Positions 11,454-19,098 of a DNA stretch of 64,000 bases are shown here, one piece after another (positions within the stretch are counted from its first letter, which is position 1; every line of letters starts with the position of its first letter). The DNA comes from Prauserella isguenensis (GTDB taxonomy: Bacteria; Actinomycetota; Actinomycetes; Mycobacteriales; Pseudonocardiaceae). Position numbers and translations under genes: made by a program. The notes under the pieces were generated by a model. The model had not been told where the DNA came from and did not search any database. It saw only the letters and a program-made list of their open reading frames with translations. Where the stretch lies: assembly GCF_014191605.1 (NCBI RefSeq), contig NZ_JACHWU010000002.1, positions 682,001-746,000 of the forward strand, in the 5' to 3' direction.

Positions 11454-12413
11454 TCAGGCCGTCCCGAGCAATCGCCTGGTCCGCTCGACGTCGTCGGCGA
11501 TCTGTTCCACGAGGCCGTCCGGGCCGTCGAACGTGATCTGTCCGCGGATCCGCCCGACGAAGTCGAGCGAGACCTGCTGGCCGTAGAAGTCCTCGTCGAC
11601 GTCGAGCACGAAGGCCTCGACGGTGCGTTCCCTGCCGGAGAACGTCGGGTTCGTACCCACCGACACGGCGGCGGGAAGCCGGGCGCCACCCGTGCGGACG
11701 AACCAGCAGGCGTACACCCCGTCGGCCGGGATCGCCGCGAACCGGGGCGGCGACAGGTTCGCCGTCGGGTAGCCGAGGTCGTGGCCCCTCCCGTCGCCGC
11801 GCACGACGATGCCGTCGAGCCGGTGCGGCCTGCCGAGGGCGTCCGCCGCGGCCACCACGTCACCCGCGTCGATGCAGGAACGCACGTACGTCGACGAGTA
11901 GGTGATCTCCTCGGCCTCACGGGCGCCGCCCGGCAACGCGGTGCCTTGCAACGTGGCGCCCTGGGCGGTGAAGCCGAACCGTTTGCCGAGCCGTTCCAGA
12001 GTCTCGACGTCGCCCGCCGCCTTGCGGCCGAACGTGAAGTTCTCCCCCACGATCACCGCCGCGGCGTGCAGCTTGTCGACGAGGATCTCGTGCACGAACT
12101 CGTCCGGTTCGAGCCGGGACAGCTCCGAGGTGAAGGGCAACACGCAGAACACGTCGACACCGCGCTGCTCGACCAGGTCGGCCTTGCGCCGCAGCGTCGT
12201 GAGCTGTGCGGGGTGCGACCCCGGACGCAGCACCTCCGAGGGGTGCGGGTCGAACGTCAGGACCACCGACGGCACGCCGAGCTCGGCGGCCGTCGCCACC
12301 GTCCGGTCGATGAGCACCTGGTGTCCCCGGTGCACCCCGTCGAACACGCCGATCGTGACGACGCACCGTCCCCAACCACCGGGAAGATCTGTCAAACCGC
12401 GCCAACGCTGCAC
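11454..12413 (-). CDS. ribF: Bifunctional riboflavin kinase/FAD synthetase
   Basis: Product of 319 aa. The N-terminal adenylyltransferase domain (residues about 15-165) starts with VVTIGVFDGVHRGHQ, the nucleotidyltransferase GxFDGxHxGH motif. The linker GEAREAEEITYSSTYVRSCIDAGDV and the C-terminal flavokinase domain (DGRGHDLGYPTANL, VSVGTNPTF, ERTVEAFVLDVDEDFYGQ) follow. It converts riboflavin to FMN and FAD. The start is a GTG in VQRWRGLTDLPGGWG, typical of actinobacterial RibF. It lies downstream of truB on the same strand with a hairpin between. Confidence 0.97.
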   Translation of the reverse strand: MQRWRGLTDLPGGWGRCVVTIGVFDGVHRGHQVLIDRTVATAAELGVPSVVLTFDPHPSEVLRPGSHPAQLTTLRRKADLVEQRGVDVFCVLPFTSELSRLEPDEFVHEILVDKLHAAAVIVGENFTFGRKAAGDVETLERLGKRFGFTAQGATLQGTALPGGAREAEEITYSSTYVRSCIDAGDVVAAADALGRPHRLDGIVVRGDGRGHDLGYPTANLSPPRFAAIPADGVYACWFVRTGGARLPAAVSVGTNPTFSGRERTVEAFVLDVDEDFYGQQVSLDFVGRIRGQITFDGPDGLVEQIADDVERTRRLLGTA

Positions 12414-12454
12414 AGTGCAGCAGCGTAACGACCGTCCGCGAGGACCGGATCAGC

Positions 12455-12493
12455 CGGGCGGGAGGGAGCGTCCGATCCGGACGCGCCCGCCCG
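12455..12493 (-). terminator. Hairpin between truB and ribF
   Basis: The inner stem GCGTCCG (12468-12474) / CGGACGC (12478-12484) has a 3-nt loop and is flanked by GGGCGGG and CCCGCCC, which can extend the structure. It lies immediately downstream of the truB stop at 12501. No U-run follows. Probable partial terminator between truB and ribF. Confidence 0.5.
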
Positions 12494-12500
12494 CGTCCCG

Positions 12501-13391
12501 TCAGGCGGGCAGCAGGACGACCACGGGCTTGGCGACGCCGCCGCGGTCCTCCGCCAGCGCCAGCACCTCGCCGTCCGGCCCGAAGACGCCGTACGTACCG
12601 TCGATACCGGCCGCGGGCAGGCGCTGCCCGTGCCGGACGGCCCGCGCCTCGGCGGCGTCGGCGTCACGACGCGGGAACGCCGCGGCCACGGCCTCGCTCA
12701 GGTTCAGCGACAGTCCCGGCTCGGCATCCACGGCCTCGAGCGTGCGCGCGGCGGCCAGCGTGAACGGCCCGACCGTCGTGCGCCGCAGCTGCGTCAGGTG
12801 CCCGCCCACGCCGAGCGCGGCGCCGAGGTCGCGGGCGAGCGCGCGCACGTACGTGCCCGACGAGCAGTCGACCATCACGTCCAACGCGATCCGCCCGTCC
12901 GCGCGATGGGTTGCGAGCAGGTCGAACCGGTGGACGGTGACCGGCCGCGGCGGCAGGTCGACCTCCTCCCCGTCGCGCACCCGCGCGTAGGCCCGCTTGC
13001 CGTCGATCTTCACCGCGCTGACGGCACTCGGGACCTGTTGCAGCTCGCCGGTCAGACCCGCGATTCCCGCGGCGATCGCCCCGTCGGTGATCTCACTCGC
13101 ATCCGCCTCGGTGAGGACGTCGCCTTCGGCGTCGTCGGTCGTCGTGGCGGCGCCGAGCGTGATCGTGGCGAGGTAGGTCTTGCGGTCGAGCGCGAGGTGG
13201 CCGAGCAGTTTCGTGGCACGTTCGACACCGAGCACGAGCACGCCCGTGGCCATCGGGTCGAGCGTGCCCGCGTGGCCGATCTTGCGGGTGCCGAGGAAAC
13301 GGCGGGCCTTGGCGACGACGTCGTGGGACGTCATGCCTGCGGGCTTGTCGACGATCAGCAGGCCGGGAGGCGGCGCGGGCGGTCTGGACAC
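12501..13391 (-). CDS. truB: tRNA pseudouridine(55) synthase
   Basis: Product of 296 aa. TruB isomerises U55 in the T-loop of tRNA. The catalytic aspartate is D45 in RKIGHAGTLDPMATGVL; GLLIVDKPAGMTSHDVV precedes it, and YLATITLGAATTTDDAEGD, VSAVKIDGKRAYARVRDGE and CSSGTYVRALARDLG follow as in the family. A C-terminal PUA-like tail (VRHGQRLPAAG, YGVFGPDGEVLAL) is present, as in actinobacterial TruB. The GTG at 13391 gives the expected VSRPPAPPPGLLIVDKP start; upstream frame is rejected because it runs into the MFS gene. Confidence 0.97.
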   Translation of the reverse strand: MSRPPAPPPGLLIVDKPAGMTSHDVVAKARRFLGTRKIGHAGTLDPMATGVLVLGVERATKLLGHLALDRKTYLATITLGAATTTDDAEGDVLTEADASEITDGAIAAGIAGLTGELQQVPSAVSAVKIDGKRAYARVRDGEEVDLPPRPVTVHRFDLLATHRADGRIALDVMVDCSSGTYVRALARDLGAALGVGGHLTQLRRTTVGPFTLAAARTLEAVDAEPGLSLNLSEAVAAAFPRRDADAAEARAVRHGQRLPAAGIDGTYGVFGPDGEVLALAEDRGGVAKPVVVLLPA

Positions 13392-13416
13392 GGCCGCCGA
13401 CTGTAACGAGCGCCCG

Positions 13417-14730
13417 CTACGCGGTGGTGGCCAGGTCCCAGCGGGTGCGGGTGACCGGCACCGGCACGTACTCCCCGCGCTCCTGCGCGGCCAGCACCGC
13501 CGCCCGGGCGCGCCGGAACCACACCACCACACGCGACGTGCCGAACAGCAGCACCGCCACGATCGCCAGCAGCGCGATCCGGTAGTCGCCGCCGGTCACC
13601 TCCAGCAGCACGCCGACCAGCAACGAGGCCACGGTCGTGGCGCAGAACCCGCCCACGTTGACCGCACCCGTCGCAGTGCCGACGCGGGGCAGCGGGTTGT
13701 AGTCGCGCACGAGCGCGAACCCGACGGACGAGACCGGCGCACCCAGCGACATCAGGACGAAGGCCACCACCAGCGCCGCGATCGGCACCTGTCCCGGCCA
13801 GGCGAGCAGCGCCGCCCAGGTCACGGCCAGCAGCACGCCGTAGCCGAGCACGGTCGGCATGCGCAGGTCGGGCCTGCGGCTGAAGAAACCGCCCGCGAGC
13901 GGGTTGGACAGCATCGCGCCGACGACGAAGACCATCAGCAGCGAACTCGCGGTCGTGTCGGTGTAACCCAGCTCTTCGACCATGTAGGGCACGCCCCACA
14001 GCAGGGTCATCACGTTGAGGCTGAACGGCATCGAGAAGTGCGTCCAGAAGCCGAGCCGCGTGCCCGGCACACGCCACGCCTCGCGCAGGTCGCCGCCGAC
14101 CTCGGAGAGGGGTTTGGCCGCCGCGGAGGCCGTCCGCCGCTCGGGGGTGTCGCGCACCGCGACCACCACCACGACCACGTAGACGAGCGTGACCAGGCCC
14201 GCAACGAGGAACGTCGGCGTCCAGCCCGGGCCGGACAGCAACAGCGCCAACGGCAGGGTCGCCGCGAGGTTGCCGACGAAGCCGAGCGACCCGGTGAGGG
14301 TCGTGACCAGGACGTACTGCCGTCCCGGGAAGTGGTTGGCCGCGAGCCGCAGCACCGACACGAACGCCAGCGCGTCGCCGACGCCCAGGATGCCGCGGGC
14401 CAGCAGGCCGAGCGCGTAGGTGTCGACGAGCGCGAGCAGCACCTGCCCGGAGCCGAGCATGACCGAGGCGGCGATCAGCACGGCCCGCGGGCCGAACCGA
14501 TCGACGAGCAGGCCGGTCGGGATCTGCATCGCGGCGTAGACACCGACCTGCAGGACGGTGAACGTGCCCAGTGCAGCCGCACCGACGCCGAACCGCTCGG
14601 CCGCGTCCAGGCCGGCGACGCCGAACGAGGCCCGGTGGAACAGCGCGAGCAGGTAGACGAACGCCCCGGCGCCCCAGATCACCCACGCCCGGGCGGGCGC
14701 GGACGGATTCACCGGTCGGCTGGACTGCAC
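13417..14730 (-). CDS. MFS transporter
   Basis: Product of 437 aa with about 12 hydrophobic helices. Between helices 2 and 3 the segment GLLVDRFGPRAVLIAAS matches MFS signature A (GxxxDRxGxR). A basic central loop (VRDTPERRTASAAAKPLSEVGGDL) divides two six-helix halves. The GTG start at 14730 has AGGAGG four bases upstream. Substrate unknown. It sits between truB and a MATE gene, all on the minus strand. Confidence 0.9.
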   Translation of the reverse strand: MQSSRPVNPSAPARAWVIWGAGAFVYLLALFHRASFGVAGLDAAERFGVGAAALGTFTVLQVGVYAAMQIPTGLLVDRFGPRAVLIAASVMLGSGQVLLALVDTYALGLLARGILGVGDALAFVSVLRLAANHFPGRQYVLVTTLTGSLGFVGNLAATLPLALLLSGPGWTPTFLVAGLVTLVYVVVVVVAVRDTPERRTASAAAKPLSEVGGDLREAWRVPGTRLGFWTHFSMPFSLNVMTLLWGVPYMVEELGYTDTTASSLLMVFVVGAMLSNPLAGGFFSRRPDLRMPTVLGYGVLLAVTWAALLAWPGQVPIAALVVAFVLMSLGAPVSSVGFALVRDYNPLPRVGTATGAVNVGGFCATTVASLLVGVLLEVTGGDYRIALLAIVAVLLFGTSRVVVWFRRARAAVLAAQERGEYVPVPVTRTRWDLATTA

Positions 14731-14776
14731 CTGTCCTCCTGGTCACATCGCGTGGTGGACAGACGTCGGCGGCCGT

Positions 14777-14812
14777 CCGCTGTTCGTTCTCGTGCCGCTG
14801 TTCGTTCTAGTG
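14777..14812. repeat. 18-bp tandem duplication
   Basis: CCGCTGTTCGTTCTCGTG (14777-14794) is directly followed by a copy differing at one base (14795-14812). It lies in the 218-bp gap between the MFS and MATE genes, where no gene is seen. Confidence 0.85.
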
Positions 14813-14948
14813 CATCGCCCTCCCTGCCGGTACCCGCACCGGCCCCGGCGCAGCAGTGGAGTTGTTCACAGGCGGCTGGGTCGCCACCCGAGGTGCGGTT
14901 CGCGCGCCCGACGGTCGCGGCCGGTCGGGCGGGCCGCAGGAAGCATGG

Positions 14949-16265
14949 TCAGCCCCGCACCGCGCCGGTCACCGCCCACCGGGCACCGCGCCAGCGCACC
15001 ACGACGAACACCAGGCGCAGCACCATGAACACCGTGAGGCCGGTCCAGATGCCGGCCAGTCCCCAGCCGAAGCCGAGCGAGGCCCAGATCAGCGGCAGGA
15101 AGCCGAGTAGTGCGCTGCCGAGGGTGGCGTTGCGCAGGTAGGCGGCGTCGCCCGCGCCGAGCAGTACGCCGTCGAGTGCGAACACCACCCCGGCCACGGG
15201 CTGCAACGCCACGAAGAACCACCAGGCGTGCGGGATCTGGCCGAGCACACCCGCGTCGGCCGTGAACGCCAGCGGCAGCACCTGCGACACGGCCGCGAAC
15301 ACGACGCCGAGACCGCAGCCCAATGTGAGGCCGTAACCGACGATCTGGCCCGCGATCCCCTGGGCCCGCCGTTTCGACTCGGCGCCCAGCGCGGCACCGA
15401 TCAACGACTGCGCGGCGATCGCGACGGAATCGAGCACGAGCGACAGGAACGTCCACAGCTGCCACACCACCTGGTGAGCGCCGACCGCCTCGGTGGACGT
15501 CCGCGCGGCGACCGCCGTCGCCGACAGGAAGCACGCCTGGAAACCGAGGCTGCGCAGGACCAGGTCACGGCCGAGGATGAGCTGAGCCCACATCACACCC
15601 GGCCGCGGCCGCAGCCGCGCGTGTTCCGTGGCCAGCGCGCGCAGGAACAGGCCGCCCGCCACGGTCTGCGCGACGACGTTCGCGATCGCCGACCCCTCGA
15701 GTCCCCAGCCGAACGGGTAGACGAAGATCGGGCACAGCACGGCCGAGAGTCCGTTCCCGGCCAGCACGTAGCGCAGCGGGCGCACGGCGTCCTGCACCCC
15801 GCGCATCCACCCGTTGCCGGCCATCGTCACGAGGATCATGGGCGTGCCGCACAGCGCGATCCGCAACCAGGACACCGTCGCGTCGGTGATCCCGTCGTCG
15901 CCCGACATCAGACCCGCCACGGGCCGGGCCAGCAGCTGTCCGAGGCCCACGATGACGAGTCCGACAGCGAGTGCCAGCCAGGTCGCCTGCACGCCCTCCT
16001 CGACGGCCTCCCGTCGCCGACCCGCGCCGTGCAGGCGTGCCGTGCGCGCGGTCGTGCCGTAGGACAGGAACGTCAGCTGCGTCGACACGAGCGACAACAA
16101 CGTGCCGCCCAGCGCCAGCCCCGCGAGTGGCAGTGCCCCCAGATGCCCGACCACCGCGGTGTCGACGAGCACGTACAGCGGCTCCGCCGCGAGCACGCCG
16201 AGCGCGGGGACCGCGAGCCCGAAGACCTTGCGCGCCGGGACGCGTTCCTCCATCACCTCGACCAC
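14949..16265 (-). CDS. MATE-family (DinF-like) efflux protein
   Basis: Product of 438 aa with about 12 hydrophobic segments and the MATE layout: FGLAVPALGVLAAEPLYVLVDTAVVGHLG at the N-terminus, then QLTFLSYGTTARTARLHGAGRR, and the second repeat with AVGAHQVVWQLWTFLSLVLDSVAIAAQSLIGAALGAE. It is most like the DinF branch often found near truB/rbfA in actinobacteria. The GTG at 16265 is used; an ATG four codons later (16253) is an alternative without a good ribosome site. Probable drug/metabolite:cation antiporter. Confidence 0.92.
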   Translation of the reverse strand: MVEVMEERVPARKVFGLAVPALGVLAAEPLYVLVDTAVVGHLGALPLAGLALGGTLLSLVSTQLTFLSYGTTARTARLHGAGRRREAVEEGVQATWLALAVGLVIVGLGQLLARPVAGLMSGDDGITDATVSWLRIALCGTPMILVTMAGNGWMRGVQDAVRPLRYVLAGNGLSAVLCPIFVYPFGWGLEGSAIANVVAQTVAGGLFLRALATEHARLRPRPGVMWAQLILGRDLVLRSLGFQACFLSATAVAARTSTEAVGAHQVVWQLWTFLSLVLDSVAIAAQSLIGAALGAESKRRAQGIAGQIVGYGLTLGCGLGVVFAAVSQVLPLAFTADAGVLGQIPHAWWFFVALQPVAGVVFALDGVLLGAGDAAYLRNATLGSALLGFLPLIWASLGFGWGLAGIWTGLTVFMVLRLVFVVVRWRGARWAVTGAVRG

Positions 16266-16347
16266 GCACCGAGCCTAAAGGGACCCGCCGACAACCCGGT
16301 CACCTGACGGATGCCGTGATCGTCACAGGCGCCCTAGCGTCGCCTGC

Positions 16348-17886
16348 ATGGCTGAGACGAACGAAACGGTGCTGGTGACAGGGGCGACAGGACATGTCGG
16401 CAGGCATGTGGTGGCCGGACTGCGGGACGTGGGGGTCCGGGTGCGGGCCCTGACGCGCGACCCGGCGGCGGCCGGCCTGCCGCCGGACGTCGAAGCGGTG
16501 CCGGGCAGCCAGCTCGAAGCGCCGGGCCTGCGGCGGCACCTCGATGATGTGTCGGCGGTCTTCTTCATGCTCCCCGGTTTCGACACCGACGCCCTCGCCG
16601 AGAGCGTGCGGGTCGTCGGCGACCACGTCGAGCGCGTGGTGCTGCTGTCCTCCGGCGCCGTGCACGACGGCGTGCCCGCTTCCGAACAGCCCGGGACCAT
16701 CGCGCACGCACACGCGGTGGTCGAGGAGGCGATCCGCGCGACCGGGGTGTCGTGGACGTTCCTGCGGCCCTACGGATTCGCGGTCAACGCGCTGGAGTGG
16801 GCGGAGTCGATCCGGTCCCGGCGGCCGGTCGAGCTGGTGCGACCCGAGGTGGCTGCGGCTCCGGTCGACGAACGGGACATCGCCGCCGTCGCCGTCCGCG
16901 CGCTCACCGAGGACGGTCACGACCGGGCGCGTTACGAGCTCACCGGTCCCGAGCTCCTCAGCCCGGCGCGGCAGTTGGCGATCGTCGGGGAGGTCACCGG
17001 CCGGGACATCGCGTGGCGGGAGCGGTCCGCCGAGGCGTGGGCCCGCACACTCCTCGGACCGGACACTCCGGACGAGGTGGTGGCCGGCATGGTGGCCGGG
17101 CTGAACGACCGACCCGGAGCCCGCACCGACACGGTCGCTCGGGTGACCGGCCAGCGCGCACACACGTACCGGGAGTGGGTCGAGGCGCACACCGAAGACC
17201 TCACCGGCCCGCTGCCACCGGTCTCGCGGAAGGACACCGGCCACGTCCTCGTCGCGACCTGGCGGGTCGCCGACGCCGGCTCCCAACGCGCGGCCGCGGC
17301 GGCCGCGATCGACGATTGGCGCGACCGCCCGTGGCCCTCGGGCCTGCTCGCCCATTCCGTGCTGCTCGGCACCGACGGCCACACACTGGTGCACTATTCA
17401 CAGTGGACCGACGAGGCGGCACTCGAGGACTTCCGCCGCAGCGGCTGCGGGGCCCGCAACGACGCGCTCGACGAGACGGTGCCCGGCATCGAACGGCTCG
17501 ACGCCGTCGGCTACCGGTTGTATCGCGAGGCGCTGCCCGAGCGGCCGTTCGAACCGGGCGCCGTCGTGCTCGTGTCGTTCCGCACCGACTCCGCCGCCAC
17601 GGGCGAACGGTTCGTCGACGAACTGCTGCTCCGGCACCCCGTGACCACCGGCGAGCAGTCGCCCGAGGGGATGGCGGGCAACCACTTCCACATCGCGGTC
17701 GACGGGAGCCGGATGCTCAACTGGGCGGAGTTCGCGACCGTCGAGGCGCACGAGCGTGTCGTCGCCGACCGGCTCCAGGCCGACGACGACGTCCCGCAAT
17801 TGGTGGAACGGACCGAGGGGCTCGAACCGATCGGTTTCCAGCGATTCGTGCCCTATCGCACCGTCTACGGTCCGCCCGCCGACTGA
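16348..17886 (+). CDS. NmrA-like NAD(P)-binding protein fused to tandem ABM-type domains
   Basis: Product of 512 aa. Residues about 6-280 are an NmrA/SDR Rossmann domain with G12-x-x-G15-x-x-G18 (VTGATGHVGRHV), LLSSGAVHDG, the FLRPYGFAVNAL segment and YELTGPELLSPARQLAIV; the canonical YxxxK pair is absent, as in atypical NmrA-like proteins. Residues about 295-390 (VLVATWRVADAGSQ, LLGTDGHTLVHYSQWTDEAAL) and 400-505 (VVLVSFRTDSAATG, DGSRMLNWAEFATVEAHERVV) each look like an antibiotic biosynthesis monooxygenase-type ferredoxin-like domain. It is divergent from the MATE gene. Possible redox or sensor function; the substrate is unknown. Confidence 0.8.
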   Translation: MAETNETVLVTGATGHVGRHVVAGLRDVGVRVRALTRDPAAAGLPPDVEAVPGSQLEAPGLRRHLDDVSAVFFMLPGFDTDALAESVRVVGDHVERVVLLSSGAVHDGVPASEQPGTIAHAHAVVEEAIRATGVSWTFLRPYGFAVNALEWAESIRSRRPVELVRPEVAAAPVDERDIAAVAVRALTEDGHDRARYELTGPELLSPARQLAIVGEVTGRDIAWRERSAEAWARTLLGPDTPDEVVAGMVAGLNDRPGARTDTVARVTGQRAHTYREWVEAHTEDLTGPLPPVSRKDTGHVLVATWRVADAGSQRAAAAAAIDDWRDRPWPSGLLAHSVLLGTDGHTLVHYSQWTDEAALEDFRRSGCGARNDALDETVPGIERLDAVGYRLYREALPERPFEPGAVVLVSFRTDSAATGERFVDELLLRHPVTTGEQSPEGMAGNHFHIAVDGSRMLNWAEFATVEAHERVVADRLQADDDVPQLVERTEGLEPIGFQRFVPYRTVYGPPAD

Positions 17887-18004
17887 GCCGCCGCCCGCCG
17901 GGCTCCGGCGCGCCGCTCGACCGTGTCACTACCGCGGCCGGGCCGGCCCCGCTCGCCCTGCCCGCAGCGTCCGGCGCGGGCAGGGCTCGCCTAGTCTTAC
18001 GCCG

Positions 18005-19045
18005 ATGTCCGAGTACGCGATTCTGATCCTGCCGTCGGCAAACCGGGTCTACACCGACACCTCGCCCCGCCTGCTGCAGGCCGAACTGACCGCGTTCGGC
18101 GACGCGGTGCTGTCCACGGAGGTGCGCGAGCCGGGTACGCGGTCGATCGGCGGCGCGTCCTACGTCACGTTCACCACCCCGGAACCGCTGACCGACGACG
18201 ACATCGCGCTGTTGTCGAACCTGTCGTCGGCCTACGTGCTGTTCGAACTCACCGGCGAGCTGCTCCGGCCGCTGCCGCTGTCGCCCGCCGACGTGTTCGA
18301 CTCGGACCTGCTGACGATCCAGAAGTACAGCGGCAAGACCAACGAGCTGTTCACCAAGCTGCTGCTGAACCTCACCGTGCTGGCCTCCGACCGGCCGCGC
18401 GGCGTGGTCGAGGGCGGGCTGCACGTGGTCGATCCGTTGTGCGGCAGGGGAACGACGCTCAACCAGGCGATGATGTACGGCTTCGACGCCACCGGACTCG
18501 AAACCGACGGCAAGGATTTCGAGGCCTACCAGCAGTTCATCAAGACGTGGCTGCGCACCAAACGTGTCAAACACAAGGCCGAGGCGGGGATGCTGCGCCA
18601 CCGGAAGGCCCGACTCGGACGCAGGCTGGACATCGAGTACGCCGCGTCGAAGGAGCGATACAAAGCGGGTGAGACGCGGACCCTCTCGTACCTCAACTGC
18701 GACACGCTGCACACCGACGAGTTGCTGCGCCCCGGGTCGGCCGACCTCGTGGTCACCGACGCGCCCTACGGGGTGCAGCACGGGAGCCGCACGCCGGACC
18801 GCGTGCCCGCGCGGAGCCCGCGAGACCTGCTCGCCGCGGCGGTGCCGGGGTGGACGCGGGCGTTGCGGCGAGGGGGCGCACTCGGGCTGTCGTGGAACAC
18901 GCACGTCGTGCCGCGGGACGAACTCGTCGACATTCTCGCGGGCGCCGGACTGACCGTCCGCGACGACGGCCCCTACGCGTCGCTGGCGCACCGCGTCGAC
19001 CAGGCCATCGTGCGGGACGTCCTCGTCGCGACGAAGGACCGCTGA
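18005..19045 (+). CDS. Trm11-like RNA/DNA methyltransferase (UPF0020 type)
   Basis: Product of 346 aa. The N-terminal half (residues 1-105) resembles a degenerate THUMP/ferredoxin-like region. The class I methyltransferase core begins with the SAM-binding motif D143-P-L-C-G147-R-G149-T (VVDPLCGRGTT) and the acidic LETD. The catalytic motif IV is D252-A-P-Y255-G, the (N/D)PPY-type motif of exocyclic amino methyltransferases such as Trm11/TrmN, which make N2-methylguanosine in tRNA. An insert of basic helices (KTWLRTKRVKHKAEAGMLRHRKARLGRR) follows motif I. ATG at 18005 is preferred; the open frame upstream overlaps the previous gene. Target RNA unproven. Confidence 0.8.
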   Translation: MSEYAILILPSANRVYTDTSPRLLQAELTAFGDAVLSTEVREPGTRSIGGASYVTFTTPEPLTDDDIALLSNLSSAYVLFELTGELLRPLPLSPADVFDSDLLTIQKYSGKTNELFTKLLLNLTVLASDRPRGVVEGGLHVVDPLCGRGTTLNQAMMYGFDATGLETDGKDFEAYQQFIKTWLRTKRVKHKAEAGMLRHRKARLGRRLDIEYAASKERYKAGETRTLSYLNCDTLHTDELLRPGSADLVVTDAPYGVQHGSRTPDRVPARSPRDLLAAAVPGWTRALRRGGALGLSWNTHVVPRDELVDILAGAGLTVRDDGPYASLAHRVDQAIVRDVLVATKDR

Positions 19046-19098
19046 CCGCTCCCGCCGAATCGCCTTCGCCGCGAACTCGCCTCTGACACGATGCGGGC

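Noticed and set aside
13180-15141. Long plus-strand open frame across truB-MFS-MATE
   Set aside because: It has no homology-like motifs and is opposite three recognisable genes.
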